Positions 7,605-16,551 of a DNA stretch of 64,000 nucleotides are shown piece by piece. Each line of letters begins with the position of its first letter. Position 1 is the first letter of the stretch. A program made the translations under genes and the position numbers. The notes beneath the pieces are model-generated. The model did no database searches. It was not told the origin of the DNA and saw only the letters and a program-made list of their open reading frames with translations. The DNA is taken from positions 496,001-560,000 of the forward strand of contig NZ_NQMO01000004.1 in assembly GCF_002257645.1 (NCBI RefSeq), read 5' to 3'. The stretch is from Paenibacillus sp. XY044. GTDB lineage: Bacteria; Bacillota; Bacilli; Paenibacillales; Paenibacillaceae.

Positions 7605-9152
7605 ATGTACAGCATTTTTCTGGTGGATGACGAAGAGCTGGAACTTGAGATGATGAGGGATTATATTCGCTGGGAAGAGATGGGTCTCTATGTCGCGGGC
7701 ACGGCCGTCAATGGACGGGATGCCGTAGAGAAGATCGAGGCGATCCAGCCCGACATCGTGCTGACCGACGTGCAGATGCCGCTGATGAACGGGCTGGAGC
7801 TGGCGCGACATATCCGGGAGCGTTATGACTGGATGCAGCTCGTGTTTCTGACGGGGCATGACGAATTTGATTACGTCAAATCGGCCTTGAACGTGGGAGC
7901 CGTCGGTTATTTGCTCAAGCCGCTCGATCTCACCGAAATTGTAAGCGTTATCGAAAAGGTCAAGCATCAATGCGAGGAAGTGCGGATGAAGAACCGTTCG
8001 ATCCGCGTCACCCGCTCTCATATTTTGAAGGAGCTGGTCCATGAATCCGATGCGGAGCGCACCGGAAATCTGGCCGCCAGCTTCCGCCGGCTTTCCCGCC
8101 ATCCGGAGCAGCAGAAGTATGCGCTGGCCCTGCTGCAGCTGGACGGAATCAGCGCTGAGGCGCGGGACGTATCCGTGGAGGACGGCTGCAGCCAGGTGTC
8201 CGAGCTGATCGGGGAATGGCTGGCCGAGAAACGGATGGACGCCGACATCGTCCTGTTCAAGGAGGGCGAAATGGGCCTGTTTATGGATGCCGTAAGCAAG
8301 CCGGGCGATTATGGTTGGGGCGATCTGCTGAAGAGAATCCGGCAATCGCTGCATTTTACGGTAACGATCGCCACGGCGCCACAGGCGGAACCGTTGACGG
8401 GGATTCAGGCGCTGTACCGGCAAAACCGGGCCATTTTGGCGGAGCTATTTTACACGGGAAAGGGAAAAGTGATCGGTCCGGAGGACGTTCAGCAGCCCAA
8501 GGGCGGTGAAGCGCCCGCGTTTGCGGAGAAGGAATGGATGGAGGCGCTGGACGGGCATGATCTGGAGCGGGCGGGTGAGATATTAAGGGAACATATCGTC
8601 CATCTGGTGGCGCTGAGGGTTTTGAAAAACGAGGTTTGCGGCGCGGCCATCGGCTGGATCGAGCACCTGCTGGAACACATTCACGAGCCGATTCTCGAAA
8701 GCCATAAGCGTGCGGAGCTGTACCATACCGTATACGGCTGCCAAACCATTTATGAGATTGAAGCGCTGGTGATGGACTATGCCAAGCAGGCGGCGGATTC
8801 GGTCCGGCAGCGGTTTGCGGACAAGAACGCCAAGCTGGTGCATCAGGTGCGGACGATGATCGACCAGAACTTCCACCAGCCGATTACGATTAACAGCCTG
8901 TCGGACCAAGTGTACCTTTCGCCAAACTACCTGCGGTCGATTTTTAAAGAGAAAACGGGGATGACGATTCATGATTACCTGACCCAAATCCGCCTGGACA
9001 AGGCCAAGGCGTATTTAGCCGACGAATCGCTGAAGGTGCAGGACATTGCCCAGATGGTGGGTTACGAGAGCACGTCCTACTTTATTTCCTTATTCGTGAA
9101 AAACCAAGGAGTCACGCCGAATGAATACCGAAAACATCTCCTTCTGGGATAA
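7605..9152 (+). CDS. Response regulator, YesN type (REC plus AraC HTH)
   Basis: This is a 515-residue cytoplasmic transcription factor. The receiver domain (about 1-120) has acidic residues D8/D9, phosphoacceptor D55 in VLTDVQMP, and K105 in YLLKPLD. A central ~270-residue linker of the YesN type follows. The C-terminal ~100 residues are an AraC DNA-binding domain with VYLSPNYLRSIFKEKTGM and VQDIAQMVGYESTSYFISLF. RBS GGAGGGG precedes ATG. The stop overlaps the downstream kinase gene by 32 bp, suggesting coupled translation. It likely controls the neighbouring permease operon and the binding protein at 11075 in response to an external sugar. The phosphorelay partner is inferred from adjacency. 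A TATAAT at 7474-7479 is the best -10 candidate upstream, without a clear -35. Confidence 0.92.
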   Translation: MYSIFLVDDEELELEMMRDYIRWEEMGLYVAGTAVNGRDAVEKIEAIQPDIVLTDVQMPLMNGLELARHIRERYDWMQLVFLTGHDEFDYVKSALNVGAVGYLLKPLDLTEIVSVIEKVKHQCEEVRMKNRSIRVTRSHILKELVHESDAERTGNLAASFRRLSRHPEQQKYALALLQLDGISAEARDVSVEDGCSQVSELIGEWLAEKRMDADIVLFKEGEMGLFMDAVSKPGDYGWGDLLKRIRQSLHFTVTIATAPQAEPLTGIQALYRQNRAILAELFYTGKGKVIGPEDVQQPKGGEAPAFAEKEWMEALDGHDLERAGEILREHIVHLVALRVLKNEVCGAAIGWIEHLLEHIHEPILESHKRAELYHTVYGCQTIYEIEALVMDYAKQAADSVRQRFADKNAKLVHQVRTMIDQNFHQPITINSLSDQVYLSPNYLRSIFKEKTGMTIHDYLTQIRLDKAKAYLADESLKVQDIAQMVGYESTSYFISLFVKNQGVTPNEYRKHLLLG

Positions 9153-10935
9153 ACTCGCCGCGCGCTTTTCGTTAACCCGGTCAGGCAGGTTGGCCCGCCC
9201 GCGCCTGCGGCATAAATTTTTCCTCATCTTTCTGATCGTCATTATTTTGCCGTTCTCCATCCTGATCTATTATTCGTATACGTCGACCCGAAGCACGATT
9301 ACGGAGCAGACGTATAATGCGCTCAATGTGACATTGGCCCAGATCAACACCAACGTGGAGAAGCGGCTGGAATACTACAACCAGCTGTCGAACATTTTGT
9401 ATATGGATGCCCAGCTGCGCAATTATTTATCGACGGATTACGAGCAGGCCTTTTATTATTTGGATGCTTTTCAATATATCAACCGCACGCTGCCCTCGCT
9501 GATGACGCTGAATTCCAACATTCAGAACATCACGATTTTTACCGATAACAAAACGCTGTACTCCGACGGACAATACGTGAAATATACGGAAGAACTGACC
9601 ACGGAGATCAAGGAAAAGGCGCTGAAAGCCGCCGGAAGCACCGTCTATACCCATACGGACGACTACACCGCGCCGGATGCGCATTTTACGCTGGCCCGTT
9701 CGCTGAGCTATTTCAGCCTCCAGCATCCTTACGGCATTTTAACGCTGGATATTAGCGACAACGAGCTGTATTCCCTGATCAAGATGGAAAACAACAACAA
9801 AAGCGTCTATATCATCGACGAGAACGGAAGAATCATCAGCACGGGGGATCAGAATCTGGCTTCCAACCTGCTGTATAACCTCTATCCCATTCAGAAAGAG
9901 CTGAACGAGAAATCGGGTCATTTTGACCTGAAGCTGAACGGGCAGGAGCGCTTTTTTACCTATAACAAGCTGAGCAACGGCTGGAGTACGGTCATTACCG
10001 TGCCGTACAATGAACTGCTGTCCAACACGAAAAAAGCTACGGGGAAAATCATCTGGTTCTCTGCGATTACGATCTGCATCGCCATTCTGCTGCTGTACTT
10101 CACCACCAAGGTGCTGACCAAACGGATCGAGGTGCTGCTGCAGCAGATCCGCAAGGTGGAACGGGGCGACTTCCGCCTGTCCATCAAACCGATGGGGCAT
10201 GACGAGATTGGCCAGCTGTCTTTTGCCTTCAATAAAATGGCGTCAACGATCGAGAATTTGATTCAAGACGTGTACAAAAAGGAAATCGCCATGAAGGAAT
10301 CGGAGCTGAATACGCTGCAGGCTCAGATCAATCCGCATTTTTTGTATAATACGCTGTCATCGATTTCTTCGCTGGCCATGAAAGAGGGAGCGGGGCAGGT
10401 CTACCGGATGGTTAACTATTTGGCCAAATACTACCGGGTGTCGCTGAACAAGGGAAAGCGGATCATTCTGGTGGAGCAGGAAATCAATCTCGTCAAAAAT
10501 TATGTGGCGATTCAGGATATCCGCTTCCGGGACAAGCTGCATATGCACTATGATCTCGATGAGGAGCTGTTCCAGCGGACGACGATCAAGCTGATTTTGC
10601 AGCCTTTTATCGAAAACTGCATTAACCACGCGATGTGGGACGAGTCGGGGATTAATATTAACATTAAGCTGAAGCAGGACGGGCATGACATGCTGCTTCA
10701 GGTCATTGACGACGGTGCCGGGATGACGTCAGAGCAGCTGGACCAGGCGATGCAGAAGAGCGACAACCCATCCGGAGCATCCGGCTATGGCATCAAAAAT
10801 GTGGATGACCGCATCAAGCTCACCTATGGCGGGGAATACGGGATATCCATGTTCAGCAAATTGGGAATCGGCACCGCGGTCACGATCCGGATACCGCTCA
10901 ATCCGCCTCCATCTGCCGCAAAAGCACCCGGATGA
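9121..10935 (+). CDS. Sensor histidine kinase, YesM type
   Basis: This 604-residue membrane kinase has TM1 around residues 32-54 (FFLIFLIVIILPFSILIYYS), an extracytoplasmic sensing domain of about 260 residues, TM2 near 310-335 (IIWFSAITICIAILLLYF), a HAMP linker, then the His_kinase domain with phosphoacceptor H406 in QINPHFLYNTL. The C-terminal HATPase domain shows QPFIENCINHA (N box) and DDGAGM (G box). The start at 9121 overlaps the regulator gene and follows GGAG 9 nt upstream. The family senses extracellular sugars or their binding proteins and phosphorylates the AraC-type partner encoded just upstream. A separate lipoprotein gene follows after 139 bp. Confidence 0.93.
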   Translation: MNTENISFWDKLAARFSLTRSGRLARPRLRHKFFLIFLIVIILPFSILIYYSYTSTRSTITEQTYNALNVTLAQINTNVEKRLEYYNQLSNILYMDAQLRNYLSTDYEQAFYYLDAFQYINRTLPSLMTLNSNIQNITIFTDNKTLYSDGQYVKYTEELTTEIKEKALKAAGSTVYTHTDDYTAPDAHFTLARSLSYFSLQHPYGILTLDISDNELYSLIKMENNNKSVYIIDENGRIISTGDQNLASNLLYNLYPIQKELNEKSGHFDLKLNGQERFFTYNKLSNGWSTVITVPYNELLSNTKKATGKIIWFSAITICIAILLLYFTTKVLTKRIEVLLQQIRKVERGDFRLSIKPMGHDEIGQLSFAFNKMASTIENLIQDVYKKEIAMKESELNTLQAQINPHFLYNTLSSISSLAMKEGAGQVYRMVNYLAKYYRVSLNKGKRIILVEQEINLVKNYVAIQDIRFRDKLHMHYDLDEELFQRTTIKLILQPFIENCINHAMWDESGININIKLKQDGHDMLLQVIDDGAGMTSEQLDQAMQKSDNPSGASGYGIKNVDDRIKLTYGGEYGISMFSKLGIGTAVTIRIPLNPPPSAAKAPG

Positions 10936-11074
10936 GAAACTGCCTGGAAACGATGAAAGACGTTTTCCATTATGAATTGTAATATTGCGTTATAGCTAAT
11001 TGAACTCCCCGTTTTTACAATTAGACATGTATTCGGGAACAAGAATATGACGACTTCAGAAAGGGGTTCAGGCA

Positions 11075-12700
11075 ATGAAAACGATCAAAGGGATTCTCGC
11101 AGCAGCCCTCGTTATGACAGCGCTTACTGGCTGCGGCGGCGGAGGCGGCCAGAAAGCGGCATCCAGTGATGACAAGGGCGCGGCTGCCGACAGCAATGCG
11201 CCAATCACACTGACGTGGTTCGATAAAAATACGGGGGATGCGTTCAACAACCCGGTGGCTAAAGCGATTACAGAAAAGACCGGCATTACGGTCGAGATTC
11301 AGCAGCCGACCGGCAACCCGGTGGAGAAGCTGAACCTGATGCTGGCGAGCGGGGACCTGCCGGATGTCGTCATGCTGGACCGCGGCAGCGACATTATGAA
11401 CAAGTATATTTCATCGGGCGCGATTATCCCGCTGAACGATCTGATCGACAAGTACGGTCCGCATATTAAAGAAATGTACGGCGACACCCTGGCCAAAACG
11501 AAAAACGACGACGGGAAAAACTATTATTTTGCCAACTGGTACGGTCTGGAGAAATACCCGGTCTTCGGCTTTATGATGCGTATGGATATCATGAAGGAGC
11601 TCGGCGTCGGGGACAAAGCGAACAATGGTGAGCCGTTTACGGCTGAAGAGTTCGAGAACCTCCTGGTGAAGTTCAAGGAGAAATATCCAACGATCGATGG
11701 CAAGGAATCCATCCCGATGACGCTGAACGGCGAAAATATCGGCAGCGTAACCGGCACCTTCAAAGGAATGTTCGGCATGATGCCATATTATGAAACGAAC
11801 GGCGAGCTGAAGAAGGACATCCGCGATCCCCGCTACCTGGAGATGGTGAAATTCCTGAACTCCTTGTACCGCAAAGGGCTGCTCGACAAGGAATGGGCGA
11901 CGATGAAGACGAAGCAGTTCGAGCAGAAGCTGGCGGGCGGCAATGTGTTCGCCACGGCGGAAGCGCTGTGGAACGTGGGCAACGCCAACTCGCTGCTGAA
12001 ATCGGAAGCGTCCGATCCGGCCAAAGCCGACGAGCATCAGTTCTATCAATATAAAGTGCTGGCTCCGGGCGTGAGCGCCGATCAGACGACGTATGGTCCG
12101 AAGAGCTCCCTGGGCTGGGACGGCGTAGCCATCACCCGCTCGAACAAGGATCCGGAGCGCACGATGAAGCTGCTGGACTTCTTGGCCAGCGAGGAAGGTC
12201 AGTATCTCCTGATGTGGGGCGTGGAAGGCAAGGATTGGGACATGAAAGACGGCAAGCATGTGCCGCGTCCGGAAGTGCTCGATGCGTTCAAGAAAAACTG
12301 GGATGAGGCTTCCCGGACGACAGGCATCCGTAAGTGGACGTGGATGATCAAGAACGGACCAGGCTCCGACGGCACGCCTTACGACCTGATCGGCCGCTTC
12401 CAGTCCGATCCGGTGACCGACCTGGCGATCAAAAACCTGGCCGACACCTCCTTTGATACGGCGCCATACGACAACCTGGGACCGGCGGGCGGTACGCCGG
12501 AAGCGATTATGGATACGAAGGTCAACGACACGATCAACAAGTATTTCCTGAAAATGGCCCTGGCTCCGACCGAAGAGCAGGTCACCGAGCAATACAACCA
12601 AATGATGAAGGAAGTCGAGGCGGCTGGCCTCTCCAAACTGGAGAAAATCTACACCGATAACTATAAGGAACGCCAGCAGTTGTGGACGCAGTCCAAATAA
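11075..12700 (+). CDS. Extracellular sugar-binding lipoprotein, LplA type
   Basis: This is a 541-residue solute-binding protein. The N-terminus is a lipoprotein signal peptide ending LTGCGGG, so C20 would be lipidated and the protein held on the outer face of the membrane. The mature part opens with ITLTWFDKNTGDAFNNPV and has the family's LNLMLASGDLPDVVMLDRGS. Length over 500 residues is normal for the LplA/YtcQ branch rather than the ~430 of MalE-like proteins. RBS AAAGGGG precedes ATG. It sits after the kinase gene and before an intrinsic terminator, and probably delivers substrate to the two permeases at 5451-7337. The GH36 gene downstream suggests an alpha-galactoside ligand, which is inference. 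Confidence 0.92.
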   Translation: MKTIKGILAAALVMTALTGCGGGGGQKAASSDDKGAAADSNAPITLTWFDKNTGDAFNNPVAKAITEKTGITVEIQQPTGNPVEKLNLMLASGDLPDVVMLDRGSDIMNKYISSGAIIPLNDLIDKYGPHIKEMYGDTLAKTKNDDGKNYYFANWYGLEKYPVFGFMMRMDIMKELGVGDKANNGEPFTAEEFENLLVKFKEKYPTIDGKESIPMTLNGENIGSVTGTFKGMFGMMPYYETNGELKKDIRDPRYLEMVKFLNSLYRKGLLDKEWATMKTKQFEQKLAGGNVFATAEALWNVGNANSLLKSEASDPAKADEHQFYQYKVLAPGVSADQTTYGPKSSLGWDGVAITRSNKDPERTMKLLDFLASEEGQYLLMWGVEGKDWDMKDGKHVPRPEVLDAFKKNWDEASRTTGIRKWTWMIKNGPGSDGTPYDLIGRFQSDPVTDLAIKNLADTSFDTAPYDNLGPAGGTPEAIMDTKVNDTINKYFLKMALAPTEEQVTEQYNQMMKEVEAAGLSKLEKIYTDNYKERQQLWTQSK

Positions 12701-12708
12701 AGCAAGCG

Positions 12709-12752
12709 GGGGAGGAGAAGACGGCCTTTGTCTTTGGCCTCCCCATATTTTT
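12709..12752 (+). terminator. Intrinsic terminator after the LplA-type gene
   Basis: GGGGAGG (12709-12715) pairs with CCTCCCC (12738-12744), and an inner AAGAC/GTCTT stem extends it. ATATTTTT follows. It separates the binding protein gene from the GH36 gene. Confidence 0.85.
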
Positions 12753-12836
12753 GTGAAAGCGGCAGGTCCGCCGATGGCTTGCGCGAAAAAGTTAGTGAGA
12801 AACGATCCATTTTCAAACGGCAAAGGGTGAGGGACG

Positions 12837-14963
12837 ATGGGAAAAGTAGACATTCAGTTTGAGTTTGAGGAAAATCGCCGGATCTTTGCGATTCATACGC
12901 AGCGCAGCTCCTACGTGTTTGGAATCAATGAACAAGACCGGCTGCAGCATCTGTATTGGGGGGAACGCGTCACGATCGACGACTGCGCGCCGCTGCTCCG
13001 CGGACGCTCACACAGCTCCTTTGACGCCGAAGTGGACATGGAAGCCGAAGAGTACAGCTTATGGGGCGGAGTCAACTATGACGAACCTTCCCTGAAGGTC
13101 CGCATGCCGGATGGCGTCCGGGATCTTTCGGCCGGTTATGTGCGCCATGAAATCCGCGAGGAGGACGGCCGGCAGACGCTGATCATTGTGCTGAAGGATC
13201 GGGTCTATCCGCTGGAGGCCCATCTGCTGTACCGGGTCATCCCGGAATATGATCTGATTGAGCGCTCCGCGCGCATCGTCAATACAGGCGGGGATGATAT
13301 CGTCCTCGAGAGCGTCCAGTCGGCCGCCTGGAGCCTGCCGGGCCTGCGGGATTACAGGCTGACGCATGTCACTGGCAAATGGTCCGGCGAATTCCAGCTT
13401 CGCCGCAATGTGCTGAGCGAGGGGAAAAAGGTGCTGGAGTCGCGCAGAGGCTTTACCGACAGCCATGCCAACCCGTGGTTTGCCGTCGATGAGGGACTGG
13501 CGACGGAAACGGACGGACGCGTATGGTTCGGGGCGCTCGCCTGGAGCGGCAACTGGAAGATTACCGCGGAGAAAACGGTGTTTAATCATGTCCGGGTGAC
13601 CGGCGGGATCAACGATTTCGACTGCGAGTGGGTTTTGGGCGCTGGCGAGTCGTTCGACACGCCATGGTTCGTCGGCGGGTATACGGCCGGCGGCTTCGGC
13701 GGTATGAGCCGGAATTTGCATCAATACCAGTACGCGTACGTGCTGCCCGGCCGTGAGCCGCGCAAGGTGCTGTACAACTCCTGGGAGGCGACGTATTTCA
13801 ACGTGAATGCCGCGGACCAGATGGCTCTGGCCGAACGGGCGGCGCGGATGGGCGTCGAGCTGTTCGTCGTCGACGATGGCTGGTTCGGCCAGCGGAATCA
13901 TGACCGGGCCGGGCTGGGCGACTGGTTCGTGAATCGGGACAAGTTTCCGAACGGCTTGGGCGAGCTGATCGACAAGGTTCACGAGCTCGGCATGGAGTTC
14001 GGCATCTGGGTCGAGCCGGAGGCCGTCAATCCGGACAGCGACCTGTACCGGGCGCACCCGGATTGGGTGTACCATTTTGAGACGCGGCCGCGGACGGAGC
14101 TGCGCAACCAGCTGCTGCTGAACATTTCCAAGCCGGAGGTTAAGGCGTATATCCTCCAGTTCATGACCGACCTGCTGCAGAACCACCGCATCAAGTTCAT
14201 CAAATGGGATATGAACCGCACGATCACCGAGCCGGGCATGAAGGACCATCCGCTGCACCGGCAGAAGGAGCTGTGGATTCGCCATGTTCACAGCCTGTAC
14301 GAGATTTGGGCCGAGCTGCGGCGCCGGTTCCCGCATGTGGAATTCGAGACGTGCGCGGGCGGTGGCGCGAGGATCGACCTCGGCATCTTCCGGTATGCCG
14401 ACCAGTCCTGGCCGAGCGACAATACCGACGCGTTTGACCGTCTAAGCATCCAGGAGGGCTTCTCATACACGTACGCGCCGCGGATGATGACCTGCTGGGT
14501 GACGGAATCGCCAACAGGCATGAACAAGCGGAACGTGTCGCTGAAGTACCGGTTCCACAGCGCGATGATGGGCACGCTCGGCATCGGCTCCAACCTGAAC
14601 GAGTGGAACGACGAGCTGATCGAGCAGTCCGGCGAAATCATCCGCCAGTACAAGGCGATCCGCCCGCTTGTGCAGTTCGGCCGCCAGTACCGGCTGGCCG
14701 ATCTCCAGCACAAGGGCGTCACCGCCGTGCAGTACGTCGATGAAGCCGGCACCGACAGCGTCGTGTTCGCCTTCCTGCATTCGCAGCGTCTCGGCGAACC
14801 GCTGCCGCGGCTGCGCCTGCAGGGGCTGCAGGCGGACCGGGCGTACGCCATCGAGGGGCTGCCTGGCAGCTGGAGCGGCCGCGCGTTGATGAACATCGGG
14901 ATCGAGCTGCCGCTGCGGGGCGATTTTGACAGCCTCCTGTACCGGGTGACGGCGGTGGAGTAG
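12837..14963 (+). CDS. GH36 alpha-galactosidase
   Basis: This 708-residue cytoplasmic enzyme (no signal peptide) hydrolyses terminal alpha-galactose from oligosaccharides such as melibiose or raffinose. The N-terminal beta-supersandwich (about 1-320) is followed by a TIM barrel with YNSWEATYFNVN and FVVDDGWFGQRNHD. The nucleophile is D458 in FIKWDMNR and the acid/base is D528 in WPSDNTDAFDR, spaced 70 residues apart as in known GH36 enzymes. Length is typical (about 700-730). RBS GGGTGAGGG precedes ATG. It has its own start region after the terminator of the transporter binding-protein gene, so it may be under a separate promoter. Intracellular location fits import of intact galactosides by the adjacent ABC system. 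Confidence 0.95.
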   Translation: MGKVDIQFEFEENRRIFAIHTQRSSYVFGINEQDRLQHLYWGERVTIDDCAPLLRGRSHSSFDAEVDMEAEEYSLWGGVNYDEPSLKVRMPDGVRDLSAGYVRHEIREEDGRQTLIIVLKDRVYPLEAHLLYRVIPEYDLIERSARIVNTGGDDIVLESVQSAAWSLPGLRDYRLTHVTGKWSGEFQLRRNVLSEGKKVLESRRGFTDSHANPWFAVDEGLATETDGRVWFGALAWSGNWKITAEKTVFNHVRVTGGINDFDCEWVLGAGESFDTPWFVGGYTAGGFGGMSRNLHQYQYAYVLPGREPRKVLYNSWEATYFNVNAADQMALAERAARMGVELFVVDDGWFGQRNHDRAGLGDWFVNRDKFPNGLGELIDKVHELGMEFGIWVEPEAVNPDSDLYRAHPDWVYHFETRPRTELRNQLLLNISKPEVKAYILQFMTDLLQNHRIKFIKWDMNRTITEPGMKDHPLHRQKELWIRHVHSLYEIWAELRRRFPHVEFETCAGGGARIDLGIFRYADQSWPSDNTDAFDRLSIQEGFSYTYAPRMMTCWVTESPTGMNKRNVSLKYRFHSAMMGTLGIGSNLNEWNDELIEQSGEIIRQYKAIRPLVQFGRQYRLADLQHKGVTAVQYVDEAGTDSVVFAFLHSQRLGEPLPRLRLQGLQADRAYAIEGLPGSWSGRALMNIGIELPLRGDFDSLLYRVTAVE

Positions 14964-15072
14964 CGGCCGGAGTTGGCCGGCAGATTGAAGGCCAGCCAGC
15001 CGTTGGAGCAAGCCAACAGCAGTCGCTAGGGGCTGGCCGTTCAGCCGCACGGAATGACGCGAGTAGACGTAA

Positions 15073-15114
15073 GGACACCTCCAGGCCGAAATGGTCTGGG
15101 GGCGTCCTTTTTTT
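15073..15114 (+). terminator. Intrinsic terminator after the GH36 gene
   Basis: GGAC-CCTCCA-GGCC pairs with GGTC-TGGGGG-GTCC with one internal mismatch and G-T pairs around a GAAAT loop, followed by seven T. Confidence 0.85.
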
Positions 15115-15218
15115 ATATGGGGGACGTAGTGGGCGGGGAAAGGCGCGAAGCTGCTAAAAACTGATGATCGCACTTATTTCTTCTAGCGTGAAATGGTGCG
15201 TGAGCATCCCGCCCTAAC

Positions 15219-16325
15219 TTAACCCTTCCGCATCCCCCGATACTCGGAGGGCGACTTGCCCATGATTTTTTTGAACAGGCGCGAGAAGTAGTACGGGTCC
15301 TGGAAACCGAGCCGGTGGCTGATTTCCTTTACGCTTTGCTCGGTGAGGTCCAGGTGCCTGCAGGCAAGCTGGATTTTCAGCCGCAGGTAGTAATCGATCG
15401 GCGAGTAGCCAGTCGCCTCCTTGAAGCGCTGGGTAAAGTGCGGAACGGACACGCGAGCCTGGGCGGCGAGCTGCTTCAGCGTGACGGTGCCCTCCAAGCG
15501 GTCCATCATATACCGCACCGTTTGCGTGATATCATGCTGGCTGTGGCGGAAAATCCCATCCTGCGGCTGCAGCCGGCACAGCCTCAATATCGCCGCCAGG
15601 TGATGCGCCAGCTGCGATACATAAATGATATGGTTCAGCGTATAGCCTTGCTCCAGCAGCGCATATCCCTCCTGGAACAGCTCCGTCAGTTGGCGCGTTT
15701 TGTCCGGGGGCAGGGTGACTGGAACAGAAGTGGTGGCGGTTTTAACCGGACGGGAAGACGCATCTGTAGAGTCCTCACGATCCCAGGCACCGGACATATC
15801 CAGGCCTGGAGCGATCCTATCGCCTGAAAGACCTTTTGCTGTGCTAGCACCCGCATCGATATTCGATTCATCGGAATAGCTAACATCCGTACTTGCTTCC
15901 TCGGACTCTGACTTGTGTCCTGGCTCGTGCCCTGGACCGGGTCCCGGGCCAAATCCCTCAAAAAACGCCTCTGTCTGCTCTCCCTTGAAATGCCACCAGT
16001 AAATACTCCACGGATGCGTCTCCGACGAGCCGTAGGCGTGGGGAGTCCGCGCGGGAATCACGATGGCCTGGCCCGGGCCGACCGGCTGCACCCGGCCGCT
16101 TCCCAAGCGGTACCAGCCTTCTCCTTCCATGCAAAATATGACGATGACCGCTTCGCTGCCTTCGGGCCGCTCCCGGTAATGATGCAGCGCGCGCGGAAAG
16201 TAACCGGTATCGGTTACGTACAGGGGGCGGACCAGCGGATGCGAGGACGCCTCGATCAGAATATGATCCGGCAGGACGATGAGTTTTTCGGATTTGAATC
16301 CCTCGTGTTTTCGTATCTTTTCCAT
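15219..16325 (-). CDS. AraC-family regulator with cupin domain and acidic linker
   Basis: This 368-residue regulator has an N-terminal cupin sensor (about 1-130; GEGWYRLGSGRVQPVGPGQ, IPARTPHAYGSS, WSIYWWHFKG) and a C-terminal AraC HTH pair (VSVPHFTQRFKEATGYSPI and VKEISHRLGFQDPYYFSRLF). Between them lies a 90-100 residue stretch beginning GPGPGPGHEPGHK and very rich in Ser, Asp, Glu and Gly, which typical members of this branch lack. The start at 16325 matches the family N-terminus, but its ribosome site is poor. An ATG at 16382 is possible, though its AAGGA directly abuts it. It is divergent from the DUF5107 gene, which it probably regulates in response to a sugar. Confidence 0.88.
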   Translation of the reverse strand: MEKIRKHEGFKSEKLIVLPDHILIEASSHPLVRPLYVTDTGYFPRALHHYRERPEGSEAVIVIFCMEGEGWYRLGSGRVQPVGPGQAIVIPARTPHAYGSSETHPWSIYWWHFKGEQTEAFFEGFGPGPGPGHEPGHKSESEEASTDVSYSDESNIDAGASTAKGLSGDRIAPGLDMSGAWDREDSTDASSRPVKTATTSVPVTLPPDKTRQLTELFQEGYALLEQGYTLNHIIYVSQLAHHLAAILRLCRLQPQDGIFRHSQHDITQTVRYMMDRLEGTVTLKQLAAQARVSVPHFTQRFKEATGYSPIDYYLRLKIQLACRHLDLTEQSVKEISHRLGFQDPYYFSRLFKKIMGKSPSEYRGMRKG

Positions 16326-16385
16326 AGTACTTACTATGATTTGGGACGTGTTTTTTGTCAACGGCAGCTTCCGTCTCCACATTCC

Positions 16386-16414
16386 TTATCAATTCCGGAA
16401 AATCATAATATAAT
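16386..16414 (+). promoter_or_regulatory. Candidate sigma-A promoter for the DUF5107 gene
   Basis: TTATCA (16386-16391) and a perfect TATAAT (16409-16414) are separated by 17 nt. The site lies in the divergent region between the AraC gene and the DUF5107 gene, 138 bp before the latter's start. The -35 matches the consensus at four of six positions. Confidence 0.5.
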
Positions 16415-16551
16415 CCATCATTCCCATGATATCGTGAATGGAGGGCGGGACCGTTTCCTTTTAAGATGAGGATAGGATCTTGAAGAATCCCGAATCCAAA
16501 CCATAGACGCCAAGTCCAAGAGCGTCTAAGCAAAGGAAAGGATGAGTCCGT

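Noticed and set aside
10947..10971. Terminator after the first kinase gene
   Set aside because: GGAAACG/CGTTTTCC can pair but no T-run follows and the stem has a bulge.
11411..14336. Long antisense frames (480 and 425 codons) opposite the binding protein and GH36 genes
   Set aside because: They mirror well-supported genes, lack domains and have biased composition expected of a GC-rich shadow frame.
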